Below, piece by piece: positions 25,024 to 34,983 of a stretch of 64,000 nucleotides of DNA. The stretch spans positions 372,001 through 436,000 of the forward strand of contig NZ_CP044399.1 in NCBI RefSeq assembly GCF_008931805.1. The letters are read 5' to 3'. The translations under genes were made by a program, and so were the position numbers. How positions within the stretch are numbered: the stretch's first letter is position 1; each line of letters begins with the position of its first letter. The notes under the pieces were generated by a model. The model was not told where the DNA came from and searched no databases. It was given only the letters and a program-made list of their open reading frames with translations. Origin of the DNA: Moritella marina ATCC 15381. GTDB taxonomy: Bacteria; Pseudomonadota; Gammaproteobacteria; Enterobacterales; Moritellaceae.

Positions 25024-26154
25024 ATGGCTGAAAAAGACGGTCAAGAACAAACTGAAGACGCCACCGAGAAAAAGCTCACCCAAGCCAGAGAGAAAGGTCA
25101 GGTTGTTCGTTCGAAAGAACTCGCAACCACCTTAGTACTGACGGCGACAGGTGCTGCTTTTTTAGCTTTTGGCGATGCCTTAGCGCGTGCGCTTGTGACC
25201 AATATGACCAGTCTATTTCAACTTACCCGTGAAGAAGTGTTTAATCCGGAAGTATTGATTGAAATTGTACAAGTGAGTATGAAACCGTTATTTTGGCCTT
25301 TATTTGGCATTATGGTTATCGGTTTCTTTGCCGGTATTATCGGTAATATCATGATGGGGGGAATGGTATTTAGTGGAGAGTCGATTCGCCCTAAAGCCTC
25401 TAAAATGTCGCCGAAAGCGGGTCTTAAGCGAATGATGGGGCCGCAGGCCATGGTTGAATTGATTAAATCAATTGCCAAGGTTGCGGTCGTGGTCACCATT
25501 GCCTTGATGGTGTTAAAAAATGAATTCTTACAGATCATGGAGTTTAGCCTTCAGCCATTACATATCTCAATTATTGAATCATTAAGTTTCTTAACGGATG
25601 TTTTCATTTGGCTGTGTGCCTCTTTAATTGTCATTGTTGCGATCGACGTACCATATCAATATTGGAAACATGCCAAAGAACTGCGGATGACCAAGCAAGA
25701 AGTCAAAGATGAAATGAAAGATGTGAATGGTAATCCACAGTTAAAAGGCAAGATAAGACAAATGCAGATGGAGGTATCACAGCGTCGTATGATGGGGAAT
25801 GTCCCCGATGCCGATGTGATCATCACCAACCCGACCCATTATTCTGTGGCATTAAAATATGAAAAATCAGGGAGTTCTGCGCCGAAAGTTATCGCTAAAG
25901 GTGTTGATCACACGGCATTCCGTATTCGAGAAATGGCTAAAGCGCATGAAGTGCCTATTTTAGAATCGGCGGCGTTAACGCGTGCCATTTATCATACGAC
26001 TGAGATTGATGACCCCATCCCTGAAGGCTTGTTTATTGCCGTAGCTCAGATCCTGGCTTATGTTTACCAACTTGAACAATTTAAGCAGCGCAAAGGTAAT
26101 CGACCAAAACCCTTGCCGAAATCGATGGATATTCCTGATGATTTGAAATATTAA
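25024..26154 (+). CDS. flhB: Flagellar export switch protein FlhB
   Basis: FlhB (376 aa) controls substrate specificity of export with FliK. It starts with the usual AEKDGQEQTEDATEKKLTQA, has four membrane helices, and carries the autocleavage motif NPTH (in IITNPTHYSVALKY) at about residues 269-272. The gene is last in the fliK..flhB unit. Confidence 0.97.
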   Translation: MAEKDGQEQTEDATEKKLTQAREKGQVVRSKELATTLVLTATGAAFLAFGDALARALVTNMTSLFQLTREEVFNPEVLIEIVQVSMKPLFWPLFGIMVIGFFAGIIGNIMMGGMVFSGESIRPKASKMSPKAGLKRMMGPQAMVELIKSIAKVAVVVTIALMVLKNEFLQIMEFSLQPLHISIIESLSFLTDVFIWLCASLIVIVAIDVPYQYWKHAKELRMTKQEVKDEMKDVNGNPQLKGKIRQMQMEVSQRRMMGNVPDADVIITNPTHYSVALKYEKSGSSAPKVIAKGVDHTAFRIREMAKAHEVPILESAALTRAIYHTTEIDDPIPEGLFIAVAQILAYVYQLEQFKQRKGNRPKPLPKSMDIPDDLKY

Positions 26155-26192
26155 GGCCATTTGTGTACTAAGACTGTTAATGCTTTTGCCTT

Positions 26193-26209
26193 AGGTATGA
26201 TTATTGCTT
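26193..26209 (+). promoter_or_regulatory. Sigma-54-type promoter of flhA operon
   Basis: AGGTATGATTATTGCTT keeps GG (26194-26195) and GC (26206-26207) exactly 10 bases apart. The -12 box TTGCT is good, but the -24 box (AGGTAT) is poorer than at the other three sites. It lies in the 89-base gap between flhB and flhA. Confidence 0.6.
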
Positions 26210-26243
26210 TATACTAGCCAGCATAAATTTTAGAGGTCTAGTA

Positions 26244-28343
26244 ATGCAAGTAGTAAATAATCTATCCAAAGTCTGGGGTAAAAGAGCGGCCGCGCTAGAA
26301 AATATTGGTACCCCGATAGTTGTATTAGCTACATTGGGCATGGTTGTATTACCTATGCCTGCATTTCTGCTAGATGTCTTCTTTTCTTTTAATATTGCCT
26401 TGTCGTTATTAGTTTTACTTGTTTCTATATACGTCAATAAACCCCTTGAATTTGCAGCCTTTCCGACCGTATTGTTAATCGCGACGCTATTACGTTTAGC
26501 CCTGAATGTCGCTTCAACTCGAGTGGTCTTGTTAGAAGGCCATAATGGTGGTGATGCCGCTGGTAAGGTCATCGACGCTTTTGGCTCTGTGGTGATCGGC
26601 GGAAATTTGGCGGTCGGTTTGATCGTGTTTATGATCTTGATGATTATTAACTTTGCGGTTGTGACCAAAGGTGCCGGTCGTATTTCGGAAGTGAGTGCGC
26701 GTTTTACCTTGGATGCGATGCCGGGTAAACAGATGGCGATTGATGCGGATTTAAATGCGGGCATCATTGACCAAGAACAAGCAAAGCAACGTCGTGAAGA
26801 AGTTACCCAAGAAGCTGATTTCTACGGTTCAATGGATGGTGCCAGTAAATTTGTAAAAGGTGATGCGGTTGCTGGTTTATTGATTCTATTTATCAATATT
26901 ATCGGCGGTTTAATCATAGGTATTATGCAACATGAACTCAGTTTCTCTGAAGCCAGCCGAATTTATACCTTGCTGACTATTGGTGATGGCTTGGTTGCAC
27001 AGATCCCCTCATTATTACTGTCTATTGCTGCTGCGATTATTGTTACTCGTCAGAATAAAGATGAAAAACTCGGTACACAAGTCAGTAGTCAAATGATTGC
27101 GAACCCGAAAGCATTAGCGGTTGTGGGTGTGATTATGACTGTGATGGGGATCGTTCCGGGTATGCCACATTTGGCGTTTATTAGCTTTGGTTTAATCACA
27201 GGAGGTTGGGCTTGGTGGTTAATGAAAAAACAAGCTGAACGTGAAGCAAATCCAGAGATTGTTCCAGATGACGCAGATGTCCAAGCGAATTTAAATGATC
27301 AGAAAGACCTTGATTGGGATGATGTGAAGCCAGTTGATACTATTGGTTTAGAAGTTGGCTACCGTCTTATCCCTATGGTTGATAAGAGCCAAGGTGGTGA
27401 ATTATTAAATCGTATTAAGGGCGTGCGTAAAAAGCTATCGCAAGAATTAGGCTTTTTGGTACCCGCTGTGCATATTAGAGACAATCTAGATTTACCTCCA
27501 AATTGTTATAGCATTAACATCATGGGGGTATCAAATGGCGAAATTGAAATCTTTCACGACAAAGAGCTCGCGATTAACCCTGGTCAGGTTTACGGCAAGA
27601 TAGATGGTATTTCAACCATAGATCCGGCTTTTGGTTTACCTGCACTCTGGATCAACCCTCAACAGCGTGATCAAGCGCAAACCTTGGGTTATACAGCGGT
27701 TGACTCGGCTACGGTTGTTGCGACACACTTGAGTCAATTATTATTAAATAATGCGGCGCAATTACTTGGCTATGAAGAAGTACAAAATTTATTGGATGTG
27801 TTAGCTAAAACGCATCCGAAGTTGGTCGAAAGTTTAGTACCTGAGATTTTACCCCTTGGTGTCGTTGTAAAAGTACTGCAAGGGTTATTGAATGATAATG
27901 TACCTATTCGAGATATACGTACCATTGTTGAAACAATGGCTGAATATGGCACTAAAACCCAAGATCCAGAAGTTTTAATTTCTGCTTGTCGTGTCAGTTT
28001 ACGCCGAATGATTGTTCAAGACATTAATGGTATCGATAGTGAATTACCCGTGGTGACATTAGCGCCGGAATTAGAGCAGATATTACATCAATCTTTACAA
28101 GCAGCTGGCAGCGAAGGTGCAGGTATCGAACCTGGGTTAGCTGAACGGATGCAAACATCGCTAGCAGAAGTTGCACAGAATCAAGAATTGGCAGGGCAAC
28201 CTGCGATCTTATTAACGTCTGGGGTATTAAGATCTACATTAGCTAAGTTTGTGAAACATTCAATACCATCATTACGAGTATTGTCTTACCAAGAAGTTCC
28301 CGATGATAAACAAATCAGAATTGTCAGTGTTGTCGGTCAATAA
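26244..28343 (+). CDS. flhA: Flagellar export platform protein FlhA
   Basis: FlhA (699 aa) is the nonameric export-platform protein and proton-driven engine. About eight N-terminal membrane helices include the FHIPEP-type loop (ARFTLDAMPGKQMAIDADLNAG). The large cytosolic domain binds chaperone-substrate complexes. It is first in the flhA-flhF-flhG-fliA-che transcription unit, and spacing to flhF is 44 bases. Confidence 0.97.
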   Translation: MQVVNNLSKVWGKRAAALENIGTPIVVLATLGMVVLPMPAFLLDVFFSFNIALSLLVLLVSIYVNKPLEFAAFPTVLLIATLLRLALNVASTRVVLLEGHNGGDAAGKVIDAFGSVVIGGNLAVGLIVFMILMIINFAVVTKGAGRISEVSARFTLDAMPGKQMAIDADLNAGIIDQEQAKQRREEVTQEADFYGSMDGASKFVKGDAVAGLLILFINIIGGLIIGIMQHELSFSEASRIYTLLTIGDGLVAQIPSLLLSIAAAIIVTRQNKDEKLGTQVSSQMIANPKALAVVGVIMTVMGIVPGMPHLAFISFGLITGGWAWWLMKKQAEREANPEIVPDDADVQANLNDQKDLDWDDVKPVDTIGLEVGYRLIPMVDKSQGGELLNRIKGVRKKLSQELGFLVPAVHIRDNLDLPPNCYSINIMGVSNGEIEIFHDKELAINPGQVYGKIDGISTIDPAFGLPALWINPQQRDQAQTLGYTAVDSATVVATHLSQLLLNNAAQLLGYEEVQNLLDVLAKTHPKLVESLVPEILPLGVVVKVLQGLLNDNVPIRDIRTIVETMAEYGTKTQDPEVLISACRVSLRRMIVQDINGIDSELPVVTLAPELEQILHQSLQAAGSEGAGIEPGLAERMQTSLAEVAQNQELAGQPAILLTSGVLRSTLAKFVKHSIPSLRVLSYQEVPDDKQIRIVSVVGQ

Positions 28344-28387
28344 TGCGTTAATCAATTAAAGTAGCGAGCAGTACTAAGGATGATAAG

Positions 28388-29884
28388 TTGAAAATAAAGC
28401 GCTTTTTTGCCAAAGATATGCGAGCGGCATTGGCTGAAGTCAAAGAGGTTCTTGGCCCTGACGCTGTCATTATGTCTAACAAAAAGGTCACTGGTGGCAT
28501 CGAGATTGTTGCTGCTGTGGATTTCTCTGAAAGTAAGCCCGCGGCTCCGGAACCTGCTGTGGAAAATACACCTGCAAAAAATAAGACTAATCGTCAACTT
28601 TCTGAGGACTCCGTCAATTTATCGGCATCTAAATTTAGTTTCAAAAAATTAATGACGAGTGAGATATCACAACAAGCGGAGCCCGAGAAAGTGGCTGAAC
28701 CTACGGACTCATTAGCGAGCTTATTGGCACGCCAGCAAGAACATAAACAGCAGATGTCTCAAGCCATTGGTAATGAAGAGAGCGGCAGTGAAGAAAGCAA
28801 TTGGGATACCAGCTTTTTAAAGAAGCCGGTAGCTCGACGTTTCGCTGAACCGCCTAAATCGGCACCAGCGACACTCGCAGAGCAAAATGAAATGCGTGAT
28901 GGTATGGTGAAGAAACCACTGCAAAATGGTTATAAGCCGTTTGAGTCAAGTTCGCCGAAAATTGATAACCAGCAAGACATTAGCGCAATGAAAGCAGAGT
29001 TAGCTTCAATTCGCCAATTGCTTGAACACCAAGTGTCAGGCTTGCAGTGGCAGGAAGTTGAACGTAACGAACCTATTCGTGCTATGTTGATCAAGCATTT
29101 AGTTAAAATTGGTTTTACAGAAGAAATTGCAGATCAATTGGTAAATTGTGTCGCTGAAAACTGTTCAATCGAGTCAGCGTGGGATCAAATACAAGCGCTA
29201 TTGATAGATAATGTCCTGATTGCACAAGATGATATTTTAAGCAAAGGTGGGGCTGTTGCTTTAGTTGGCCCTACCGGTGTCGGTAAAACGACAACTATCG
29301 CCAAATTGGCGGCAAAATTTGCCATGTTGCACGGTTCAGATAATGTAGCACTGATCACAACTGATACATATCGTATTGGGGCTCACGAACAATTAGCGAC
29401 TTATGGCCGTATAATGGGCTGTACCGTTAAGGTTGCACGTGATGATGCGGAATTGGCACAATACTTGTATCAATTACGTAGTAAGCGGTTAGTTTTGATT
29501 GACACTGCTGGTATGGGTCAGCGTGATACACGTTTATCTGAACAGTTAAAGACATTAGTTAATAATGAAAAAGTCGTGATTCGTAACTATTTAGTTGTTC
29601 CTGCAACCGCACAGCGTAGGGTAGTACAAGAAACACTAGAGCATTTTCACCATATTCCGTTATCGGGTTGTATTCTAAGTAAAGTGGATGAAAGTTTAAG
29701 CCTAGGTGAAATTTTAAGTGTGTTGATACAACACCAACTACCGATTGCCTATATTACTAATGGGCAAAGAGTACCTGAAGATATAGATTCAGCGAATGCT
29801 CAGCAATTAGTTCGTACTGTACTCGATAGGGATACACTCGAAGAGCAAAACGATACGCATTTTTGGTTAGGCGATGATAAATAG
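28388..29884 (+). CDS. flhF: Polar flagellar placement GTPase FlhF
   Basis: FlhF (498 aa) is the SRP-type GTPase that sets the flagellum at the cell pole and promotes its assembly. The N-terminal MKIKRFFAKDMRAALAEVKE is conserved. A variable basic/acidic B domain spans about residues 60-215. The NG domain has P-loop GPTGVGKTTT (from about 294), DTYRIGAHEQL and DTAGMGQRD. The start is TTG, 7 bases after AAGGA; the first in-frame ATG is at codon 11, inside the conserved N-terminus. flhG follows 2 bases later. Confidence 0.96.
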   Translation: MKIKRFFAKDMRAALAEVKEVLGPDAVIMSNKKVTGGIEIVAAVDFSESKPAAPEPAVENTPAKNKTNRQLSEDSVNLSASKFSFKKLMTSEISQQAEPEKVAEPTDSLASLLARQQEHKQQMSQAIGNEESGSEESNWDTSFLKKPVARRFAEPPKSAPATLAEQNEMRDGMVKKPLQNGYKPFESSSPKIDNQQDISAMKAELASIRQLLEHQVSGLQWQEVERNEPIRAMLIKHLVKIGFTEEIADQLVNCVAENCSIESAWDQIQALLIDNVLIAQDDILSKGGAVALVGPTGVGKTTTIAKLAAKFAMLHGSDNVALITTDTYRIGAHEQLATYGRIMGCTVKVARDDAELAQYLYQLRSKRLVLIDTAGMGQRDTRLSEQLKTLVNNEKVVIRNYLVVPATAQRRVVQETLEHFHHIPLSGCILSKVDESLSLGEILSVLIQHQLPIAYITNGQRVPEDIDSANAQQLVRTVLDRDTLEEQNDTHFWLGDDK

Positions 29885-29886
29885 TA

Positions 29887-30762
29887 ATGAATAAAAATAT
29901 TTTTTTCGATCAAGTAAGTGGTCTAAGACAAATGAGTAATAACAAAAAAGTTAAAGTTATTGCCGTTTCAGGTGGTAAAGGTGGCGTAGGTAAAACTAAC
30001 GTAACACTGAACATGGCAGTCGCACTCGCAGCCCAAGGCAAGCGAGTAATGGTTTTAGATGCCGATCTTGGATTGGCAAATGTCGATGTTTTACTCGGCT
30101 TACGCGTACATAAAAATATCTCTCATGTGATATCGGGAGAATGTACATTAGATGATATTTTGATTGAAGGGCCAAATGGTATTTTGATCGCACCTGCGAC
30201 ATCTGGTACACGGTCGATGGTTGAGCTATCGATGCAAGAGCATGCTGGTTTAATCCGTGCTTTTGGCGAGCTCAAGACACCGATTGATGTGTTATTAGTC
30301 GATACAGCTGCGGGTATCTCGGACATGGTATTAAGTTTTTGCCGTGCTTCACAAGATATCTTAATGGTGGTGTGTGATGAACCTACATCGATTACGGATG
30401 CGTACGCGCTCATTAAATTGTTATCTAAAGAACACGGTGTTCATCGTTTTAAAATTGTCGCCAATATGGTGCGCAGTTTACGTGAAGGCCAAGAATTATT
30501 TACTAAGTTGACACGTGTTACCGACCGATTTTTAGACGCAACATTAGAACTTGTTGCTTGTATTCCGTTTGATAACAGTGTTCGTCAAGCTGTGCGTAAA
30601 CAAAAAGTGGTTGTTGAGGCGTTTCCAAAAGCACCCGCAGCACTTGCGTTTAGAGCATTGGCAAGTAAAGCTGCTACGTGGCCAGTTCCGAATAAAGTCG
30701 GTGGTCATTTAGAGTTTTTCATTGAGAACCTGTTTGAAAACAAAGCCAGGGTAGAAGATTGA
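29887..30762 (+). CDS. flhG: Flagellar number regulator FlhG (MinD-like ATPase)
   Basis: FlhG (291 aa; also called FleN) limits polar flagella to one by opposing FlhF and FlrA. It has a deviant Walker A GGKGGVGK at residues 29-36, preceded by the N-terminal DQVSGLRQM that forms the FlhF-activating helix. VLDADLGLANVDVLLGL (Walker A') and DTAAGISDMV (Walker B) are present. The C-terminal amphipathic membrane-targeting helix is plausible. It is one base from fliA. Confidence 0.95.
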   Translation: MNKNIFFDQVSGLRQMSNNKKVKVIAVSGGKGGVGKTNVTLNMAVALAAQGKRVMVLDADLGLANVDVLLGLRVHKNISHVISGECTLDDILIEGPNGILIAPATSGTRSMVELSMQEHAGLIRAFGELKTPIDVLLVDTAAGISDMVLSFCRASQDILMVVCDEPTSITDAYALIKLLSKEHGVHRFKIVANMVRSLREGQELFTKLTRVTDRFLDATLELVACIPFDNSVRQAVRKQKVVVEAFPKAPAALAFRALASKAATWPVPNKVGGHLEFFIENLFENKARVED

Positions 30763-30763
30763 A

Positions 30764-31489
30764 GTGAATAAGGCATCCCCTTACACTAGCATCCAGTCGC
30801 AACAGAATCAGGCGGTTGAGCAATTCGCTTTCTTAGTAAAACGGATTGCCCATCACTTGTTACTTCGTTTGCCGCCGAGTGTTCAGTTAGATGATTTAAT
30901 CCAGTCAGGAATGATTGGATTACTGGATGCTGCGCGCAACTTTGATGGCTCTAAAGGTGCTAGTTTTGAAACGTACGCGGGTATCCGTATTCGTGGCTCA
31001 ATGATAGATGAAATGAGACGTGGAGATTGGGTACCTCGATCTGTGCATAAAAATGGTCGTGATATTGCGTCGGCTATTGACCGGATTGAGAAGCAAACGG
31101 GAACGGATGCGAAAGATACCGATGTTGCTGTAGAATTAGGCATTAGCCTGACTGACTATCATAGTATGTTGATGGATGTTAACAGTGGGCATATATTGGC
31201 GGTCGAGGACCTGACTGCAAATAATGAAGACGCTTATTCGGCTTATGAAGGTAAATCAAGTAGCCCTTGTTCTGACTTTTCTGACCAGCGTTTTCAACAA
31301 GCACTAGCGAATTGCATTAAAACATTACCAGAAAGAGAAAGCTTAGTTTTATCGCTTTATTACGATGAAGAGTTAAACCTAAGAGAGATCGGGGAAGTGC
31401 TTAGTGTCAGTGAATCTAGAGTGAGTCAAATTCACAGTCAAGCAATGCATCGTGTAAAAGCGCGGATGCACGCTTGGTTGGATGATTAA
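30764..31489 (+). CDS. fliA: Flagellar sigma factor FliA (sigma-28)
   Basis: FliA (241 aa) directs transcription of late flagellar and motility genes. Region 2 includes LDDLIQSGMIGLLDAARNFD and FETYAGIRIRGSMIDEMRRGDWVPRS. Region 4 has the HTH NLREIGEVLSVSESRVSQIHSQA. The GTG start follows the flhG stop by one base. I did not find a convincing sigma-28 promoter inside this window. Confidence 0.96.
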   Translation: MNKASPYTSIQSQQNQAVEQFAFLVKRIAHHLLLRLPPSVQLDDLIQSGMIGLLDAARNFDGSKGASFETYAGIRIRGSMIDEMRRGDWVPRSVHKNGRDIASAIDRIEKQTGTDAKDTDVAVELGISLTDYHSMLMDVNSGHILAVEDLTANNEDAYSAYEGKSSSPCSDFSDQRFQQALANCIKTLPERESLVLSLYYDEELNLREIGEVLSVSESRVSQIHSQAMHRVKARMHAWLDD

Positions 31490-31589
31490 GTTTAATTGGT
31501 ACTGTTTATTTAGTATCTAAGTATTGAAGTAAGATATTTATGGGAGTCAGGGCCTGTATATATTGTAATTACTTATTTTGGAGAGCAAC

Positions 31590-31973
31590 TTGAAAAAGCA
31601 AATTAAAATTCTTATTGTCGACGATTTTTCTACGATGAGACGTATCATTAAGAACTTATTACGTGATCTTGGTTTTAATAATACCTATGAAGCTGATGAT
31701 GGTAATACAGCCTTACCTATGCTGAAAAATGGCGATTATGACTTTGTTGTTACCGACTGGAATATGCCAGGTATGCAAGGTATTGATCTACTTAAAGAGA
31801 TCCGTAAAGATCAAGCGCTTTGCCATATCCCAGTGTTAATGGTTACAGCAGAAGCGAAACGTGAGCAGATTATCGAAGCTGCACAGTCAGGTGTGAACGG
31901 TTACATTATTAAACCATTTACAGCAGCGACGTTAAAAGAAAAACTAGAGAAGATTTTCGAACGAATTCAATAA
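31590..31973 (+). CDS. cheY: Chemotaxis response regulator CheY
   Basis: CheY (127 aa from this start) is the single-domain regulator that binds FliM when phosphorylated. The acidic pocket DD11-12 and phospho-acceptor Asp56 (VVTDWNMPG) are present, along with conserved Thr (VMVTAEA) and Lys (IIKPF). The start is TTG at 31590, 4 bases after GGAGAG; an in-frame TTG at 31578 lies upstream of that ribosome site and the first ATG is at codon 16, inside the fold. Confidence 0.96.
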   Translation: MKKQIKILIVDDFSTMRRIIKNLLRDLGFNNTYEADDGNTALPMLKNGDYDFVVTDWNMPGMQGIDLLKEIRKDQALCHIPVLMVTAEAKREQIIEAAQSGVNGYIIKPFTAATLKEKLEKIFERIQ

Positions 31974-31985
31974 GCAAGGATGCGC

Positions 31986-32735
31986 ATGACTGAACCACAA
32001 AAATCATTGATTTCATTAGAAAAGGCTAAAGAACTGGTTGCACTGTTAGAGTGTGACCAAATAGAAAAGGCCAATGACATCATTATTGAAATTCAAAATG
32101 AAAGTTCAGATGCACTATTTGAAAAAGTAGGTGTATTAACTCGCCAATTGCACGATTCATTAGAAGACTTCCAATTAGATACACGTATTGAAAGTTTAGC
32201 TAATGATGAATTCCCGGATGCGAGAGAGCGTTTAAATTACGTTATCGAGATGACGGATAAAGCAGCAAACCGCACGATGGATGCAGTAGAAGCATGCTTA
32301 CCGATTGCGGATAGTTTCAATGACCGTATCCAACAAGTGATGCCAAATTGGAAGAGCTTGATGAGTCGTGATTTGCAACTTGGTCAATTTAAAGAACTTT
32401 GTAAATTATTAGATGATTTCCTTCAAGTTTCAGTCTCTGATGCCGATAGTTTAAGACAGTACTTAACTGAAATTCTAATGGCACAAGATTTCCAAGACTT
32501 AACCGGTCAAATGATCCGTCGTGTGATTAACCTAGTGCAAGAAGTTGAAGTTAAATTAGTTGAAATGTTGACGATGTTTGGTGAAGCTGCAAAACCGCTA
32601 AACAAATCAGTAGAACAATCTAAAGAAGTAAGTGGCATTGAGGCCGAAGGACCTATCATGAACGCGAGTGAACGTGTTGATGTGGTAGACGGCCAAAATG
32701 ATGTTGATGATTTATTGTCAAGTTTAGGATTTTAA
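31986..32735 (+). CDS. cheZ: CheY phosphatase CheZ
   Basis: CheZ (249 aa) removes phosphate from CheY. It is a long helical hairpin protein; the catalytic segment LMAQDFQDLTGQMIRRVINLV includes the conserved Asp and Gln. The extreme C-terminus, DVDDLLSSLGF, is the CheY-docking peptide. ATG at 31986 is preferred over the in-frame ATG at 31980 because AAGGA lies 5 bases before it. Confidence 0.94.
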   Translation: MTEPQKSLISLEKAKELVALLECDQIEKANDIIIEIQNESSDALFEKVGVLTRQLHDSLEDFQLDTRIESLANDEFPDARERLNYVIEMTDKAANRTMDAVEACLPIADSFNDRIQQVMPNWKSLMSRDLQLGQFKELCKLLDDFLQVSVSDADSLRQYLTEILMAQDFQDLTGQMIRRVINLVQEVEVKLVEMLTMFGEAAKPLNKSVEQSKEVSGIEAEGPIMNASERVDVVDGQNDVDDLLSSLGF

Positions 32736-32746
32736 GGGAGATATTG

Positions 32747-34915
32747 ATGAGCTTTGATGTTGATGAAGATATTCTACAGGACTTCCTGATAGAAGCATCT
32801 GAAATTCTGGAGCTACTCTCTGAGCAACTCGTTGATTTAGAAAAAAGCCCAGAAGACTCAGAATTGCTGAATGCAATCTTTAGGGGTTTCCATACAGTTA
32901 AAGGTGGCGCTGGATTCTTAGCATTATCGGAACTAGTTGATATATGCCATGGTGCAGAGAACGTATTCGATAGCCTACGTAATGGCCTTCGAGCGGTAAC
33001 ACCTGAATTAATGGATGTGATTCTTAAATCATTGGATTGTGTAAACGAAATGTTTGTATTAATTCAACAGAGAGAACCTCTTATTGCAGCTGACCCTGCA
33101 TTAATTAATCAACTCAATGTGCTTACTCAACCCGAATCGGCACCAACAGCTGTTATTGAACCTATGGTCCAGGCGCCTGTTGTTGCACAAGTTTCGACAC
33201 CCGTCACTTCCGTTGCGAGTAGCAATGATATTGATGGTATGTCGGAACTTGAATTTGAACAATTACTTGATGAATTACATGGTCAAGGTGGTGCGCCGAG
33301 CGCTGTAAATGTACAAGCAAGTAAACCTACTCCTGCTGTGGCGCCTATTAGTTCAAATTCAGACTTTACTGATGATGAATTTGAAAAACTACTTGATGAC
33401 TTACATGGTGTCGGTCAGCATAGTATTGCAACGCCAACGCCAACGCCAACGCCAACGCCAACGCCAACGCCAACGCCAACAGTAGCAAAAACTGGCACTG
33501 CAGACATCAATGACGATGATTTCGAAAACCTACTTGATGAGCTCTACGGTAAAGGTAATGCACCAAGTGCGGCTGGTATGGTTAAAAATGTGGTTAGCGC
33601 TACAGATACAGCTATTGTTGCACCTCAAGTTACACCGGTAGTAGAAACTGCAGTTGCAACGCCAGCAGCACCAGCTAAAACGGTTGTTGCTAAAGTCGCT
33701 GAGCCTGCTACGAAGGGCGATAAAAAAGCCAAGCCACAAGCCGACTCAACCGTACGTGTTGATACTCGAACGCTTGATGAAATCATGAACATGGTGGGTG
33801 AGTTAGTACTTGTACGAAACCGTTTAGTGAGCTTAGGTATTTCATCGAATGATGAAGACATGACAAAAGCCGTGTCTAATCTGGATGTCGTTACTGCCGA
33901 TTTACAAGGCGCAGTAATGAAAACTCGAATGCAACCAATCAAAAAAGTGTTTGGTCGTTTCCCGCGTGTTGTACGTGATTTAGCGCGTACTCTAGCGAAA
34001 GATATTAATCTTGAATTGATTGGTGAAGAAACCGATTTAGATAAGAATTTAGTGGAAGCACTTGCGGATCCCTTGGTTCACTTAGTGAGAAATTCGGTTG
34101 ATCACGGTATTGAAATGCCGGACGTACGTGAGAAAAATGGTAAGTCTCGACAAGGTAATATTACCTTGTCAGCCTCACAAGAAGGCGACCATATTAGTTT
34201 GAAAATCGTTGATGATGGCGCCGGTATGGATGCTGAACGATTAAAACAAATAGCGATTGACCGTGGCGTGCTTGACGCTGATTCAGCTGCTCGAATTTCG
34301 GATAATGAAGCGTACAACCTTATTTTTGCACCGGGTTTCTCAACCAAAGATCAGATCTCTGATATCTCTGGTCGTGGTGTTGGGATGGATGTTGTTAAGA
34401 CCGGTATTAGCAAGCTTAATGGTACGATTTCGATTGATTCAAACTTGGGTACAGGTACGACAATCTTCATTAAGGTGCCGCTAACACTGGCTATTTTACC
34501 TACCTTGATGGTTGAAGTCGGCAAGCAGATCTTTGCGTTACCATTAACGAGTGTGAATGAAATATTCCATCTTGATTTAAATAAAACCCACGTTGTTGAT
34601 AACCAATTGACGATAATTGTGAGAGAAAAAGCGATACCGCTATTCTATCTACATGATTGGTTAACAAAAATGGATCCACAAGCGGGTGCGCGTAATGAGC
34701 GTGGATTAGGACATGTTGTCATTGTACAATTAGGTCTGAAACAAGTTGGCTTTGTCGTTGATAGCTTAATTGGTCAAGAAGAAGTTGTTATTAAAGCATT
34801 AGATAACTTATTACAAGGTACACCTGGAATGGCAGGTGCAACAATAACCAGTGATGGTGGTATCGCGCTGATTTTAGATATTCCAAGTCTCTTAAATCAT
34901 TACGCGAAACGTTAA
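32747..34915 (+). CDS. cheA: Chemotaxis histidine kinase CheA
   Basis: CheA (722 aa). P1 has the phospho-acceptor His49 (FHTVKGGAGFL). A long variable linker replaces a recognisable P2. Dimerisation P3 begins near STVRVDTRTLDEIMNMVGELV. The P4 kinase has HLVRNSVDHGIE and DDGAGMD, and the P5 CheW-like domain closes the protein. The linker carries three copies of an acidic motif, FEQLLDELHG / FEKLLDDLHG / FENLLDELYG, and an eight-fold Thr-Pro run encoded by a microsatellite. The motif copies resemble the CheZ tail and may be CheY docking sites; that is inference. The start is ATG after AAGGGAG. Confidence 0.96.
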   Translation: MSFDVDEDILQDFLIEASEILELLSEQLVDLEKSPEDSELLNAIFRGFHTVKGGAGFLALSELVDICHGAENVFDSLRNGLRAVTPELMDVILKSLDCVNEMFVLIQQREPLIAADPALINQLNVLTQPESAPTAVIEPMVQAPVVAQVSTPVTSVASSNDIDGMSELEFEQLLDELHGQGGAPSAVNVQASKPTPAVAPISSNSDFTDDEFEKLLDDLHGVGQHSIATPTPTPTPTPTPTPTPTVAKTGTADINDDDFENLLDELYGKGNAPSAAGMVKNVVSATDTAIVAPQVTPVVETAVATPAAPAKTVVAKVAEPATKGDKKAKPQADSTVRVDTRTLDEIMNMVGELVLVRNRLVSLGISSNDEDMTKAVSNLDVVTADLQGAVMKTRMQPIKKVFGRFPRVVRDLARTLAKDINLELIGEETDLDKNLVEALADPLVHLVRNSVDHGIEMPDVREKNGKSRQGNITLSASQEGDHISLKIVDDGAGMDAERLKQIAIDRGVLDADSAARISDNEAYNLIFAPGFSTKDQISDISGRGVGMDVVKTGISKLNGTISIDSNLGTGTTIFIKVPLTLAILPTLMVEVGKQIFALPLTSVNEIFHLDLNKTHVVDNQLTIIVREKAIPLFYLHDWLTKMDPQAGARNERGLGHVVIVQLGLKQVGFVVDSLIGQEEVVIKALDNLLQGTPGMAGATITSDGGIALILDIPSLLNHYAKR
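33429..33480 (+). repeat. (CAACGC)n microsatellite in cheA
   Basis: Eight perfect tandem copies of CAACGC plus a partial ninth, encoding (Thr-Pro)8 in the CheA linker. A 6-base unit keeps the frame when the copy number changes. Confidence 0.95.
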
Positions 34916-34983
34916 TTTGTTGATGCAGGGGAACCCCTGTGTGCTTTTACATTGATGTAGACATATTGAAGTAGATAGATTAG

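Noticed and set aside
26201-26767. 188-aa minus-strand frame opposite flhA
   Set aside because: Long but fully antisense to the FlhA membrane domain, with no motif or ribosome site.
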